DNA of 64,000 bases from Comamonadaceae bacterium CG12_big_fil_rev_8_21_14_0_65_59_15 (GCA_002786915.1 PCUV01000049.1:155601-219600), one strand, 5' to 3'. Shown: positions 18,341 to 27,731, counted from the stretch's first letter. Numbers and translations: made by a program. Notes: generated by a model not told the origin, from the sequence alone.

Positions 18341-19219
18341 TCAGGACAGGTTGGACGGTAGTTCAATGGTGCCACGAAACACGGTGGTGGCCGGGCCGGT
18401 CATCATGACCGGGGCGTCGCCACCCGCCCAGGCGATGGTCAACACGCCGCCGTGCGTGTGCACGTCCACCGTATCATCAAGCAACCCGAAACGGATGCCC
18501 GCCACCACCGCCGCGCACGCGCCAGACCCACACGCCAGCGTTTCACCGGCACCGCGCTCGTACACACGCAGGCGAATCTGACGGCGTGATTGCACCTGCA
18601 TAAAGCCCGCATTGACACGGTTTGAAAAAAACGCGTGGTGCTCAATCAGCGGACCTTGTTGCAGCACCGGGGCCGTGTCCACATCGTCCACCACCTGCAC
18701 CGCGTGCGGGTTACCCATCGACAAAACTGCTACATCAACCGTAGCTGTCTGCGCTTTATCAGCAAGCGCTAGAGGCCATTTTTGCCATAAGCCTTGGGGC
18801 ACGGGCCGGGCCGTACCCGGCGTAAACGGAATGCGCGCCAGATCAAACACTGGCCGCCCCATGTTGACGGTGACGCGGCCGTCGGGCCGCAAAACAGGCT
18901 CGATCACCCCGCCCTGGGTTTGCACCCGGATCGCGTCTTTGTCGGTTAGCCCAGCGTCGCGCACAAAGCGGGCAAAACAACGCGCACCGTTGCCGCATTG
19001 CTCCACCTGGGCACCGTCGGCGTTGTGGATGACGTACTCAAAATCAATGCCCGGCGCAGGCGATGGGCGCACCGTCAGAATCTGGTCAGCGCCCACGCCA
19101 AAGTGCCGGTCAGCCAAAAAACGGAACTGCGCGGCAGACAATCCATAGCACGTCTGGGTTTCGTCCAGCACCACAAAGTCGTTTCCGGCGCCGTGCATTT
19201 TGGTGAAGGGAATCTGCAT
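18341..19219 (-). CDS. dapF: Diaminopimelate epimerase
   Basis: [20 protein letters not shown]...[14 protein letters not shown]...[19 protein letters not shown]. Confidence 0.97.
   Translation of the reverse strand: MQIPFTKMHGAGNDFVVLDETQTCYGLSAAQFRFLADRHFGVGADQILTVRPSPAPGIDFEYVIHNADGAQVEQCGNGARCFARFVRDAGLTDKDAIRVQTQGGVIEPVLRPDGRVTVNMGRPVFDLARIPFTPGTARPVPQGLWQKWPLALADKAQTATVDVAVLSMGNPHAVQVVDDVDTAPVLQQGPLIEHHAFFSNRVNAGFMQVQSRRQIRLRVYERGAGETLACGSGACAAVVAGIRFGLLDDTVDVHTHGGVLTIAWAGGDAPVMMTGPATTVFRGTIELPSNLS
18733..18784 (+). repeat. Copy of the ~50-bp dispersed repeat inside dapF
   Basis: ATCAACCGTAGCTGTCTGCGCTTTATCAGCAAGCGCTAGAGGCCATTTTTG; encodes [18 protein letters not shown] in DapF. Confidence 0.8.
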
Positions 19220-19318
19220 GACACGGATTATCTACTCGAGAGTACAAGCCAACCGGTCACAAACTGCACGCCAAAAACGGCCCGTAGGCGCTGGCGCGCC
19301 GTGACTGATAATTTGCCC

Positions 19319-20998
19319 ATGCTCCGCCCTACCCAGCTCTTGCACCCTGCCCGCCCCCCCGCACCCGCACGCGCCGCCGCCACGGTGCTGTTGCTGCGCG
19401 ACACCCTCGAGGGCATCGAGGTACTGATGACCCGCCGCTCGGCCAAAGCCAGTTTTGTGCCCGGCGCGTTCGTCTTCCCCGGTGGCGGCATCGACGCGGC
19501 CGACGGCTGCTGTTTTGACGTGGCCACGCGCCGCGCCACGCAAAGTGACGCAGCCTTGACCGAAGCCATTGCTGCCATCCGTGAAAGCTTTGAAGAGCTG
19601 GGCATTTTGCTGGCGCAGCGCCGTGACGGCAGTTGGGCCACACAAACGGATATCGACACGATGGACCGCCACGCCCCGTTTGCCGCCCAATGCGCCGCGC
19701 ACGGTCTGCGGCTGGTGGCAGACCAGGTGCAGGTGCTGGCGCGCTGGGTGACCGACCGCGACCTGCCCAAACGCTTTGACGTGCCCTTTCTGGTGGCACG
19801 CATGCCGCCCGGACAAACGCCAGTGGCCGACGAGGCGGAGCAGTTCGAGCCGGTCTGGGTGCGCCCGGTCGACGCGCTGGCGCAGCATCAGGCGGGCCAC
19901 TTTTTCATGATCTTTCCGACCATCAGGACGCTGGAGCGGCTACAGGGCTTTGCCACCGTACAGGCAGTACTGGACGCCTGCGCGGTGTCTGAAGACCCGC
20001 TGTTTGTGAGCTGTCCGCGCGCCGGGCTGCTGGGCGGGCGCGAGGCGCGCTACATGGAGCACGACTTGCCGTTTGGCGAACTGGCGCTGGTGTGCCCCGA
20101 CGGCCAGATCGTGCACCCGCTAGACTGGCAAAGCGATCACCCGGTGCCGCTGCTCAAAAACGTTCTGCGCCTGACCGCGCCCAACCCCGGCGCCATGACC
20201 GGCCCGGGCACCAACAGTTACCTGGTGGGCGAGCCCGCCACCGGCTACATCGCCATCGATCCCGGACCGGCCGACGCCGAGCACCTGGACAAACTGTGGC
20301 GCGCCGCAGGCGGCGATATACGCGCCATTGTCTGCACGCACTCGCACCCCGACCACGCCCCCGGCGCCTTGCCGTTGCAAGCGCTGTGCCGCGACGCCGG
20401 GCAAGGCGTACCACCGATTCTGGGCCTACCCAGTGCCGCCACGGCACGCGCCGCCAGTGCTTTTGCGCCCGACAAAACGCTACAAAATAACGAGCTGCTT
20501 ACGCTTGTTCCACCTGTGCTGGAGGGTGATTTGGCATATAAAGCCGGGCACACGCTACGCGTCATCCATACGCCCGGCCACGCCGCCAACCATGTGTGTC
20601 TGGTGTTGCTGCAAGACGGTCTGCTGTTTTCTGGCGACCATATTCTGAACGGCAGCACCACGGTGGTGGACCCGCCCGACGGCGACATGAACGACTACCT
20701 GGCGTCGCTGGATCTGTTGCGCGCGATTTGTGTGGAGCACAACGTGCACTTCATCCTGCCCGCGCACGGCTACGCCATGGGCGGCCCGGGCACTGAGGCG
20801 CTGGCCGTGATCGACCAGCTCAAGGCGCACCGCCTGGCGCGCGAAGCCAAGGTGCTGGATGCCATGCAAGCCCTGCCAGACGGCACGCTGGACGACTGGC
20901 TGGCATGCGTTTACGACGACGTACCGCAGCGCCTCTGGCCGGTGGCCATGCGCTCGCTGATGGCGCACGTCGATCGCATCGAGTCGCTGCGCACATGA
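19319..20998 (+). CDS. NUDIX hydrolase - metallo-beta-lactamase-fold fusion protein
   Basis: NUDIX-like GGGIDAADG...AIRESFEELGILL, then MBL HSHPDHAPGALPL and GHAANHVCLVLLQDGLLFSGDHIL. Confidence 0.9.
   Translation: MLRPTQLLHPARPPAPARAAATVLLLRDTLEGIEVLMTRRSAKASFVPGAFVFPGGGIDAADGCCFDVATRRATQSDAALTEAIAAIRESFEELGILLAQRRDGSWATQTDIDTMDRHAPFAAQCAAHGLRLVADQVQVLARWVTDRDLPKRFDVPFLVARMPPGQTPVADEAEQFEPVWVRPVDALAQHQAGHFFMIFPTIRTLERLQGFATVQAVLDACAVSEDPLFVSCPRAGLLGGREARYMEHDLPFGELALVCPDGQIVHPLDWQSDHPVPLLKNVLRLTAPNPGAMTGPGTNSYLVGEPATGYIAIDPGPADAEHLDKLWRAAGGDIRAIVCTHSHPDHAPGALPLQALCRDAGQGVPPILGLPSAATARAASAFAPDKTLQNNELLTLVPPVLEGDLAYKAGHTLRVIHTPGHAANHVCLVLLQDGLLFSGDHILNGSTTVVDPPDGDMNDYLASLDLLRAICVEHNVHFILPAHGYAMGGPGTEALAVIDQLKAHRLAREAKVLDAMQALPDGTLDDWLACVYDDVPQRLWPVAMRSLMAHVDRIESLRT
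20484..20534 (+). repeat. Copy of the ~50-bp dispersed repeat inside the NUDIX-MBL gene
   Basis: AAAATAACGAGCTGCTTACGCTTGTTCCACCTGTGCTGGAGGGTGATTTGG. Confidence 0.65.
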
Positions 20999-21759
20999 AG
21001 ACGCCTCTGCCCGAGGCGGGGGAGCGCCTGGCCAAGCGCGTGGCGCAGTTGAGCGGTCGCTCGCGCCGCGAGGCCGAACAACTCATCGAAGGCGGTTGGG
21101 TGCAGGTCAACGGCGTGGTGGTTGAAGAGCCCATGGCGCGTGTGACCGACCAAACCGTGGTGATTGACCCAGCTGCCAGCCCGATGGCGCTGACTGACGT
21201 GACGCTGCTGCTGCACAAGCCGCCGGGGCTGGACGCCATGGCCGCGCTGGGTGGCGCCAACCGGCACGTCAAGCCCGCGCAGCAGTTGCTGCAGGCGGCA
21301 ACGCACTGGGCACAAGACCCAGCCGGCCAGCGCGCGCTCAAACGTCACCTGAGCAAGCTCACCCCGGCTATGCCGCTGGAAACTGCCGCCAGCGGGCTGG
21401 TGGTGTTCACGCAAGACTGGCGCGTGCTGCGCAAGCTCACCGATGATGCGGCATTCATTGAGCATGAATTTCTGGTGGAGGTGCAAGGCGAGATCAGCGC
21501 CGAGCCATTGCACCATCTCAACGCCCTGGGGGTGATGGAAAAACTGCCGCCGTTCAAGGCCAGCGTGAACAGCACGCATGAGGGCCTCACGCGGCTGCGC
21601 TTTGCCGTCAAGGGCGCGCACCCAGGGTTGATCGCCTACCTGTGCGAGCGCGCAGGGCTGCACATGGTGTCGATGAAGCGCCTGCGCATCGGGCGCGTTA
21701 CGCTGGCCCATTTGCCCGAGGGGCTGTGGCGCTATCTGGGGGATGGGGAGCGGTTTTAG
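20995..21759 (+). CDS. S4-domain 23S rRNA pseudouridine synthase (RluF/RluB-like)
   Basis: RVAQLSGRSRREAEQLIEGGWVQVNGVVVEEP...LLHKPPG...EFLVEVQGEIS...MVSMKRLRIGRVTLAHLPEG. Confidence 0.9.
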   Translation: MKTPLPEAGERLAKRVAQLSGRSRREAEQLIEGGWVQVNGVVVEEPMARVTDQTVVIDPAASPMALTDVTLLLHKPPGLDAMAALGGANRHVKPAQQLLQAATHWAQDPAGQRALKRHLSKLTPAMPLETAASGLVVFTQDWRVLRKLTDDAAFIEHEFLVEVQGEISAEPLHHLNALGVMEKLPPFKASVNSTHEGLTRLRFAVKGAHPGLIAYLCERAGLHMVSMKRLRIGRVTLAHLPEGLWRYLGDGERF

Positions 21760-21836
21760 GAAGCTACCGCCTGATCGGAAACTTGATCTGGTCTCGCATG
21801 CTGGACGAGGTAAAGCAGCCGCTTTCGGTTGAACCC

Positions 21837-21912
21837 GCGCAGCGGCTGCCTTGGGCGGTCTCCTCATACTGGAGTACCAGAAATCGTCAACCGCCCAAGC
21901 CAGCCACTGCGC
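21837..21912 (+). repeat. Conserved-loop/variable-stem hairpin element, copy 1
   Basis: Stem GCGCAGCGGCTGCCTTGGGCGGT / ACCGCCCAAGCCAGCCACTGCGC around TCATACTGGAGTACCAGAAATC. Confidence 0.85.
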
Positions 21913-22026
21913 TAGACGCTACAAATAAAAAAGCAGCAGTCGCCCTCAAATCGAGGGCTGTGGGGCAAATCGGGCCATCCCAACGGGTTGCCTTCTGACT
22001 CAAACACCGCCCGCCTACCCACACAT

Positions 22027-22104
22027 CGCGTGGTAACCGGTGGCGGCGAACACCGATTTCTGGTACTCCAGCATGAGGGGTTCGCTGCTACCGGTTGCCG
22101 CGCG
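22027..22104 (-). repeat. Conserved-loop/variable-stem hairpin element, copy 2
   Basis: Minus strand CGCGCGGCAACCGGTAGCAGCGAACCCC-TCATGCTGGAGTACCAGAAATC-GGTGTTCGCCGCCACCGGTTACCACGCG. Confidence 0.85.
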
Positions 22105-22148
22105 GGGCGCACCAATGATGTCTGCCGTACTGAAGTGATCCCAAGTCC

Positions 22149-22177
22149 ATGGATGCCGGATCAAGTCCGGCATGACA
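22149..22177 (-). repeat. TGTCATGCCGG-type hairpin (REP-like)
   Basis: TGGATGCCGGATCAAGTCCGGCATGACA; related hairpins at 54921 and 63945. Confidence 0.75.
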
Positions 22178-22239
22178 ACACTTGCTGTCACGGCAAAAAA
22201 CATGCAGGCAACCCGAAAATCCACGCCGATCAATCTTCA

Positions 22240-23136
22240 TCACTCCCCAAACAATTGCCCCCGCGCGGCGTCGGTGATGGCCAGCACGCAGGGGTGGCTG
22301 ATGCGTCGCTCCACCGACACGGCATAGAACTCTTCCACTAGCTCGTCGGTGCGCCCGATCACCTGCACGCCAAACTGGGCGCGGGTTTCGTCCTCCAAAA
22401 CGGTGGGGGCCATGAACACACCCTGCCCTTCGCGGCCAAAGGCTTTCATTAGTGCGGCGTCGTCAAATTCGCCCACCACCACCGGCGCCACCTGGTGCCG
22501 GGCAAACCAACCCTCCAACTGCTGGCGTACCGACGCCGACGCACCCGGCACCAGCATTGGCACGCCGTCCAGACACGCAGGGAAACCGCCCTGGATGCGC
22601 GGCGCCAACACCGGCGCGCAGAAAAAACTCAGGGCGCTGCGGCCCAACGCATGGTTGAACGCCTTCACACTCACACGTTTGTGCATGGGTTCGTCGGTAA
22701 TCACCAGGTCCAGCCGATGCAGCGCCAATGCGGCCAGCAGGTCGTCAAACTTGCCCTCGCTGGCCAGCAACTTCACGGGTTGATCAATTTGCAAGGCCGG
22801 TTCCAGCAAGCGGTAGGCGACCGATTTGGAGACCGAGTCCGCCACACCCACCCGAAAGTCCAGCCGCTTTTGCGCGCCGCGCACCTGGCGCAACGCACTC
22901 TCCAGGTCTTGCCCCAGACTGAATATCTGGTCGGCGTAACCTAGCGCCAGACGGCCGTGCTCGGTCAGCTCCAACTGGCGCCCGGACTTGCGAAACAGCT
23001 TGCGCCCCAGCCAGTCTTCGAGCAGCTTGATCTGACCCGAGAGCGTTTGTGGCGTGGTGTGCAGTTGCTCACCGGCGCGCATGATGCCACCGGCGCGCGC
23101 CGTAACCCAAAAATAGTAAAGATGCTTGAAATTCAT
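22240..23136 (-). CDS. nhaR: LysR-family regulator, NhaR-like
   Basis: MNFKHLYYFWVTARAGGIMRAGEQLHTTPQTLSGQIKLLEDWLGRKLFRKSGRQLELTEHG. Confidence 0.85.
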   Translation of the reverse strand: MNFKHLYYFWVTARAGGIMRAGEQLHTTPQTLSGQIKLLEDWLGRKLFRKSGRQLELTEHGRLALGYADQIFSLGQDLESALRQVRGAQKRLDFRVGVADSVSKSVAYRLLEPALQIDQPVKLLASEGKFDDLLAALALHRLDLVITDEPMHKRVSVKAFNHALGRSALSFFCAPVLAPRIQGGFPACLDGVPMLVPGASASVRQQLEGWFARHQVAPVVVGEFDDAALMKAFGREGQGVFMAPTVLEDETRAQFGVQVIGRTDELVEEFYAVSVERRISHPCVLAITDAARGQLFGE

Positions 23137-23276
23137 CGGATCAACCTCAATTACCCGCACAACACTTCGTGTTTATCGAAGTTTAATTGTTACAAATTCG
23201 AATTTACACGAAGTGAATTGAACTTTACAGTTGCGCCCTGTGTCCACTGTTTCGGACACTGACAGGAGATACCACC

Positions 23277-23798
23277 ATGCGTTTAAGTACCAAAGGCCGT
23301 TTTGCCGTTACCGCCATGATTGACGTTGCCCTGCGCGAAAAGCTCGGGCCGGTACCGCTGTCCGACATTTCTGCGCGCCAGCAAATCTCGCTGTCGTATC
23401 TGGAGCAGATGTTCAGTCGCCTGCGCCAGCAGGGGCTGGTCGCCAGCACACGCGGCCCGGGCGGCGGCTACACACTGGGCCAGCGCACCGACGCCATCAC
23501 CGTGGCCGACATCATCAGCGCGGTGGAAGACGCTCCGGCCAAGACCAAGACCGAGCCAGCGGCCACCAAAGACATGGCGCAAGACCTGTGGGATTCGATG
23601 AACGCCCGGGTGGCAGAGTTCATGCAGTCGGTCACGCTGCGTAGCCTGGTGCTGGAGCAACTGGCCAAGGGCGTCAAGATCGAGCAAAAACCGGCGCCCA
23701 ACCGCGGTGTCTTCAAAAAGCCCGCACAACAAACGGTGCGCACCACCGCGCCCAATTCGGTGTTTGCCCTGGGGCAATCGCTGCTGGCACGCGGTTAA
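23277..23798 (+). CDS. Rrf2/IscR-family regulator lacking cysteines
   Basis: MRLSTKGRFAVTAMIDVALREKLGPVPLSDISARQQISLSYLEQMFSRLRQQGLVASTRGPGGGYTLG; IscR-like fold, no Cys. Confidence 0.9.
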   Translation: MRLSTKGRFAVTAMIDVALREKLGPVPLSDISARQQISLSYLEQMFSRLRQQGLVASTRGPGGGYTLGQRTDAITVADIISAVEDAPAKTKTEPAATKDMAQDLWDSMNARVAEFMQSVTLRSLVLEQLAKGVKIEQKPAPNRGVFKKPAQQTVRTTAPNSVFALGQSLLARG

Positions 23799-23857
23799 AC
23801 ATAAAAAACACGGTCCTGCCCTGATAGCATCTGTACAAGGTGCTATCAAAATAAAAG

Positions 23858-24216
23858 TGTGAAGCCCACCGATAAGCCGGATTCTGTGCATTGAGGTTGC
23901 CCTCAATGTGACTGCCATTCATCTGGGCTGTGGGTCACCCCACAGCTCGGTGCTACCTACCCGCACACTCCGGGGGCCCCATCAACGTGTGCCTATTTGG
24001 TATTGCTGCGCGTAGAGATTGCCCGTTTCACCCGCACCGGGTTGCCCCAGCGCGACTCGTCTCTGTTGCTCTGATCCTCACCTTATAGCCCCGCACTTGC
24101 GTGCGCGGCCTTTCAGTGGACAGCCGTTAGCTGCTACGCTGCCCTATGCAGTCCGGACGTTCCTCCAGTGCCTGGTTTCCCAGCTTGCACCAGCGGCAGT
24201 CTGGCGGGCTTCACGG
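23858..24216 (-). ncRNA. rnpB: RNase P RNA (bacterial class A)
   Basis: Minus strand has GAGGAACGTCCGGACTGCATAGGGCAGCGTAGCAGCTAACGGCTGTCC..., GATCAGAGCAACAGAGACGAG..., ...AGAATCCGGCTTATCGGTGGGCTTCAC; P1 arms GTGAAGCCC/GGGCTTCAC set the ends. Confidence 0.95.
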
Positions 24217-24243
24217 AGCGGGATTATCGGGGCATCCGCCGGG

Positions 24244-24606
24244 TTAACCCCTTGCGGCGGCAACAATTCCCTTCGGGTTGAAATAAGCCCGCGCCCGTGG
24301 CGTAAGCAACAGCAACGCGGACAGCGCCGTCAGCGCGGCCACTGCGCCCAGAATCAAGGCCAGCCGCGTCCAGGGCTGCTCCATGGCCGAGCGCTCCTGC
24401 ACCAGCAGCACCCCGGTGCGCAACCATTCCAGCGCACCCAAGACCAGCGCCACTTGCAGCACCGGGGGAACCCAGCGTTGGCGCAGCGCCAGCAGACCCA
24501 ACAACGCCAGCGCCGCAGCCACCATGACAGCGTTGTCAGCGTGCATGAAGTGCGCGCTCAGCAGCAAAAACGACACGCCCACCGGGCTCAGATAGACAAA
24601 AGTCAT
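24244..24606 (-). CDS. Small integral membrane protein, hypothetical
   Basis: 120 aa with ~4 hydrophobic segments. Confidence 0.75.
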   Translation of the reverse strand: MTFVYLSPVGVSFLLLSAHFMHADNAVMVAAALALLGLLALRQRWVPPVLQVALVLGALEWLRTGVLLVQERSAMEQPWTRLALILGAVAALTALSALLLLTPRARAYFNPKGIVAAARG

Positions 24607-24679
24607 AGCAGGTCTCGCAGATAGTAAAGGGCCACGGGCAGATTATCATGGTGACCTGCCCGATCACCACGAGCCTGCC

Positions 24680-26491
24680 ATGATTCGCCTCTCCGAACTC
24701 AAACTGCCCCTGTCGGCCCTGCCTGCGGTCACGCGCCGCGCCGCCGATGCACCCGCAGAAACCGACGCTGACCGCGCCCCGGTGGCGCACCCACTGCCCG
24801 CGCTGCGCCAGCTGGCCGCGCAGACGCTGGGCGTGGCCGAAGCTGACCTGGCTGAGCTGCACGTTTTCAAACGCAGCTTTGATGCGCGCCAGGCCGACAT
24901 TCGCGCGGTGTATATCGTGGATGCGACGTTGGCCAACCCGGCGCGTGAAGCGCAGCTACTGGACAAATTCAAGACCAACCCGCACATCCAGCCTACGCCC
25001 GACATGGCTTACCGGCTGGTGGCCCAGGCGCCCGCCCACTTGCCGCTGCGCCCGGTGGTGGTGGGTTTTGGTCCCTGCGGCATTTTCGCCGCGCTGCTGC
25101 TGGCGCAGATGGGCTTCAAACCGATTGTGCTGGAGCGCGGCCGCCCGGTGCGCGAACGCACGCAAGACACCTGGGGCCTGTGGCGCAAGCATGTGCTCAC
25201 ACCCGAGTCGAACGTGCAGTTTGGCGAAGGCGGTGCTGGCACGTTCTCGGACGGCAAGCTGTGGAGCCAGATTCGCGACCCGCGCCACCTGGGGCGCAAG
25301 GTGATGCAAGAGCTGGTGCAGGCCGGCGCGCCAGCCGACATTCTGTATGAAGCGCATCCGCACATTGGCACGTTCAAGCTGGTCAAGGTGGTGGAAGCGC
25401 TGCGCGCGCGCATCATCGCGCTGGGTGGCGAGGTGCGCTTTGGCCAGCGCGTGACCGATGTGCATATTGAGCCCGAAGGCGGCCAGCGCCATGTGCGCGG
25501 ACTGAGCGTACTCAACCAGGCCAGCGGGCAGACCGAAGAACTGCGCGCCGACCACGTCATTCTGGCGCTGGGCCACAGCGCACGCGACACCTTTGCCATG
25601 CTGCACGAACGCGGCGTGGCGCTGCAGGCGAAGGCGTTCTCAGTCGGCTTTCGCATTGAACATCCGCAGAGCGTGATCGACCGCGCGCTGTGGGGTCGCC
25701 ACGCGGGCCACCCGGTGCTGGGTGCTGCCGCTTACAAGCTGGTGCACCACGCCAGGAACGGTCGTGCGGTGTACAGCTTTTGCATGTGCCCAGGCGGCAC
25801 GGTGGTGGCAGCCACGTCGGAGCCAGGGCGCGTGGTGACCAACGGCATGAGCCAGTATTCACGCAACGAACGCAACGCCAACGCCGGTATCGTGGTGGGC
25901 ATCGAGCCCGCAGATTTTCCGCAGAAGGCGGCTGATTTTGATAAGGCTTTTGGGCCTCTGGCCGCCGCCAGCCATGCGCAAGAAGCTATTGAATTAAGGG
26001 CGCTTGACGCGCACGCCGTGCACCCGCTGGCGGGCATCAACCTGCAACGCGCGCTGGAGGCCAACGCCTATGTGCTGGGCGGGAGCAATTACAACGCACC
26101 GGGGCAGTTGGTGGGCGACTTCATCGCCGGGCGGTCGTCTACCGCCTTGGGCGCTGTGCTGCCGTCCTACAAGCCCGGGGTTCAGCTGGGCGACCTGCAC
26201 TGCGCTTTGCCCAGCTACGCGATCGAGGCCATGGTCGAGGCCCTGCCGGTGTTTGGCAAGAAGATCAAAGGTTTTGACATGATGGATGCGGTGCTGACCG
26301 GGGTCGAGACGCGCACCTCCAGCCCCTTGCGCATCCCACGCGGGGAGGATTTTCAGAGCACCAACACGGCCGGGCTGTACCCCGGTGGCGAAGGCGCAGG
26401 CTACGCCGGGGGCATTTTGTCGGCCGGGGTGGATGGCATCAAGCTGGCCGAGGCACTGGCAGGTGCGGTCATTGCGGCAAATTCGCGCTGA
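24680..26491 (+). CDS. NAD(P)/FAD-dependent oxidoreductase
   Basis: VVGFGPCGIFAALLLAQMGFKPIVLERGRPVRERTQDTWGLWR...FGEGGAGTFSDGKLWSQI...GAGYAGGILSAGVDGIKLAEALA. Confidence 0.92.
   Translation: MIRLSELKLPLSALPAVTRRAADAPAETDADRAPVAHPLPALRQLAAQTLGVAEADLAELHVFKRSFDARQADIRAVYIVDATLANPAREAQLLDKFKTNPHIQPTPDMAYRLVAQAPAHLPLRPVVVGFGPCGIFAALLLAQMGFKPIVLERGRPVRERTQDTWGLWRKHVLTPESNVQFGEGGAGTFSDGKLWSQIRDPRHLGRKVMQELVQAGAPADILYEAHPHIGTFKLVKVVEALRARIIALGGEVRFGQRVTDVHIEPEGGQRHVRGLSVLNQASGQTEELRADHVILALGHSARDTFAMLHERGVALQAKAFSVGFRIEHPQSVIDRALWGRHAGHPVLGAAAYKLVHHARNGRAVYSFCMCPGGTVVAATSEPGRVVTNGMSQYSRNERNANAGIVVGIEPADFPQKAADFDKAFGPLAAASHAQEAIELRALDAHAVHPLAGINLQRALEANAYVLGGSNYNAPGQLVGDFIAGRSSTALGAVLPSYKPGVQLGDLHCALPSYAIEAMVEALPVFGKKIKGFDMMDAVLTGVETRTSSPLRIPRGEDFQSTNTAGLYPGGEGAGYAGGILSAGVDGIKLAEALAGAVIAANSR
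25946..25995 (-). repeat. Copy of the ~50-bp dispersed repeat inside the FAD oxidoreductase gene
   Basis: Minus strand TTCAATAGCTTCTTGCGCATGGCTGGCGGCGGCCAGAGGCCCAAAAGC. Confidence 0.65.
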
Positions 26492-26545
26492 CCCCATGCA
26501 ACGCTGTCACCGATGTATGCTGCAACGGCACGGTAAGGAGTGCAC

Positions 26546-27013
26546 ATGAACGACTGGACCGCTCAAAGCAATCCGTCCAAGCAAACTTGGATGGTCGCAA
26601 TGTTGACCGCCATGAGCTTGGTGTTGCTCTACGCTTGTCGCCATTTCAGTAATATCAACACCAAGGCGGGGTTCTTGCTGGGGCTTTTGTTGCTGGTGCT
26701 GGGCGCGTGGGGGCTGCTGACCCGCAGCACGCAAACCATTGTCATTGACGCCCAAAAACGGCGCATCACCGTCACGGACAAGTCCCGCACGGGAAGCAGC
26801 GAGCGCGTGATCCGGTTTGATGACATCACCCATGTGGGCATGGGCTACCTGGGTAAACGCTCCAATTTTGTTCAGTGGCACTACCTGAGCCTGTTGCTGC
26901 GCAGCGGCGAACGCTACCCCCTGTTTGCGCCCGGTCGCTTTTATGAAGGCAGCAGCGACGAGCGCACCGTGCAAGGCTGGCGCGACCGGCTGGAGACCAT
27001 GCTGCGCGCTTGA
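26546..27013 (+). CDS. Hypothetical membrane-anchored protein
   Basis: MNDWTAQSNPSKQTWMVAMLTAMSLVLLYACRHFSNINTKAGFLLGLLLLVLGAWGLLT...; two TM segments. Confidence 0.75.
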   Translation: MNDWTAQSNPSKQTWMVAMLTAMSLVLLYACRHFSNINTKAGFLLGLLLLVLGAWGLLTRSTQTIVIDAQKRRITVTDKSRTGSSERVIRFDDITHVGMGYLGKRSNFVQWHYLSLLLRSGERYPLFAPGRFYEGSSDERTVQGWRDRLETMLRA

Positions 27014-27116
27014 CGGATGCGGATGAGCGTGGAAGCATGTGCTACATGTCCTTGTTTACTTTGGAGTAATTCCGAGGCGCTGTACGGCTGCTTATCAGTG
27101 TGCATAAAATGCACAC

Positions 27117-27401
27117 ATGCCAAGTTCCAAAATATTCAACTGGGATGCCGACAAAAACCAATTATTGATACGTGAGCGCGGTATTTCGTTTGAAAGAATT
27201 GTTTTTGAAATCGCCAATGGACAAGAGCTGACCGTGCTTGAACACCCCAACCAGGAAAAGTACCCGGGGCAAAAAATTTCCATGGTCCAGGTTGACGATT
27301 ACGTTTACGCAGTGCCCTTCGTCGAGACAGAAACAGGGATTTTTTTGAAAACCATCATTCCAAGCCGCAAGGCAACCAGGCAATACAGGAGGAAACCATG
27401 A
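27117..27401 (+). CDS. brnT: BrnT-family toxin
   Basis: FNWDADKNQLLIRERGISFERIVFEIANG...YVYAVPFVETETGIFLKTIIPSRKATRQYRRKP; overlaps the antitoxin ORF. Confidence 0.75.
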   Translation: MPSSKIFNWDADKNQLLIRERGISFERIVFEIANGQELTVLEHPNQEKYPGQKISMVQVDDYVYAVPFVETETGIFLKTIIPSRKATRQYRRKP

Positions 27402-27676
27402 AAAAAAATCTCATCTATGACGATGAAGAGTTGGAAATACTCAAGGCTTGGGAAGCTGGCACGCTCAAACCCGTCAGTGGCGTGGCGAAACAGATCAAAG
27501 CCCATCAAACCGCTGCCGAGGCCACCTTCAAAAAAGATCAGCGACTGAATATCCGTATTTCAAGCCGCGATTTAAGGAATTTACAGGCATGCGCTCTGGC
27601 CGAGGGGATACCTTACCAAACGTTTGCTGCCAGTTTATTGCATCAATTTGTCAGCGGCCGGTTGGTCAAGGCCTAG
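27398..27676 (+). CDS. brnA: BrnA/CopG-like antitoxin
   Basis: LNIRISSRDLRNLQACALAEGIPYQTFAASLLHQFVSGRL; RHH-like C-terminus, 4-bp overlap with the toxin. Confidence 0.75.
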   Translation: MKKNLIYDDEELEILKAWEAGTLKPVSGVAKQIKAHQTAAEATFKKDQRLNIRISSRDLRNLQACALAEGIPYQTFAASLLHQFVSGRLVKA

Positions 27677-27731
27677 ACGCTTGTCGGAATTTGAGCGTTC
27701 CCAAGCATCATTCGATGTTTGTGTATTCGCG

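Noticed and set aside
23820-23850. gatagcatctgtacaaggtgctatcaaaataaaag hairpin after rnpB as another dispersed-repeat copy
   Set aside because: Only the end of the repeat matches; a simple rnpB-proximal hairpin is as likely.
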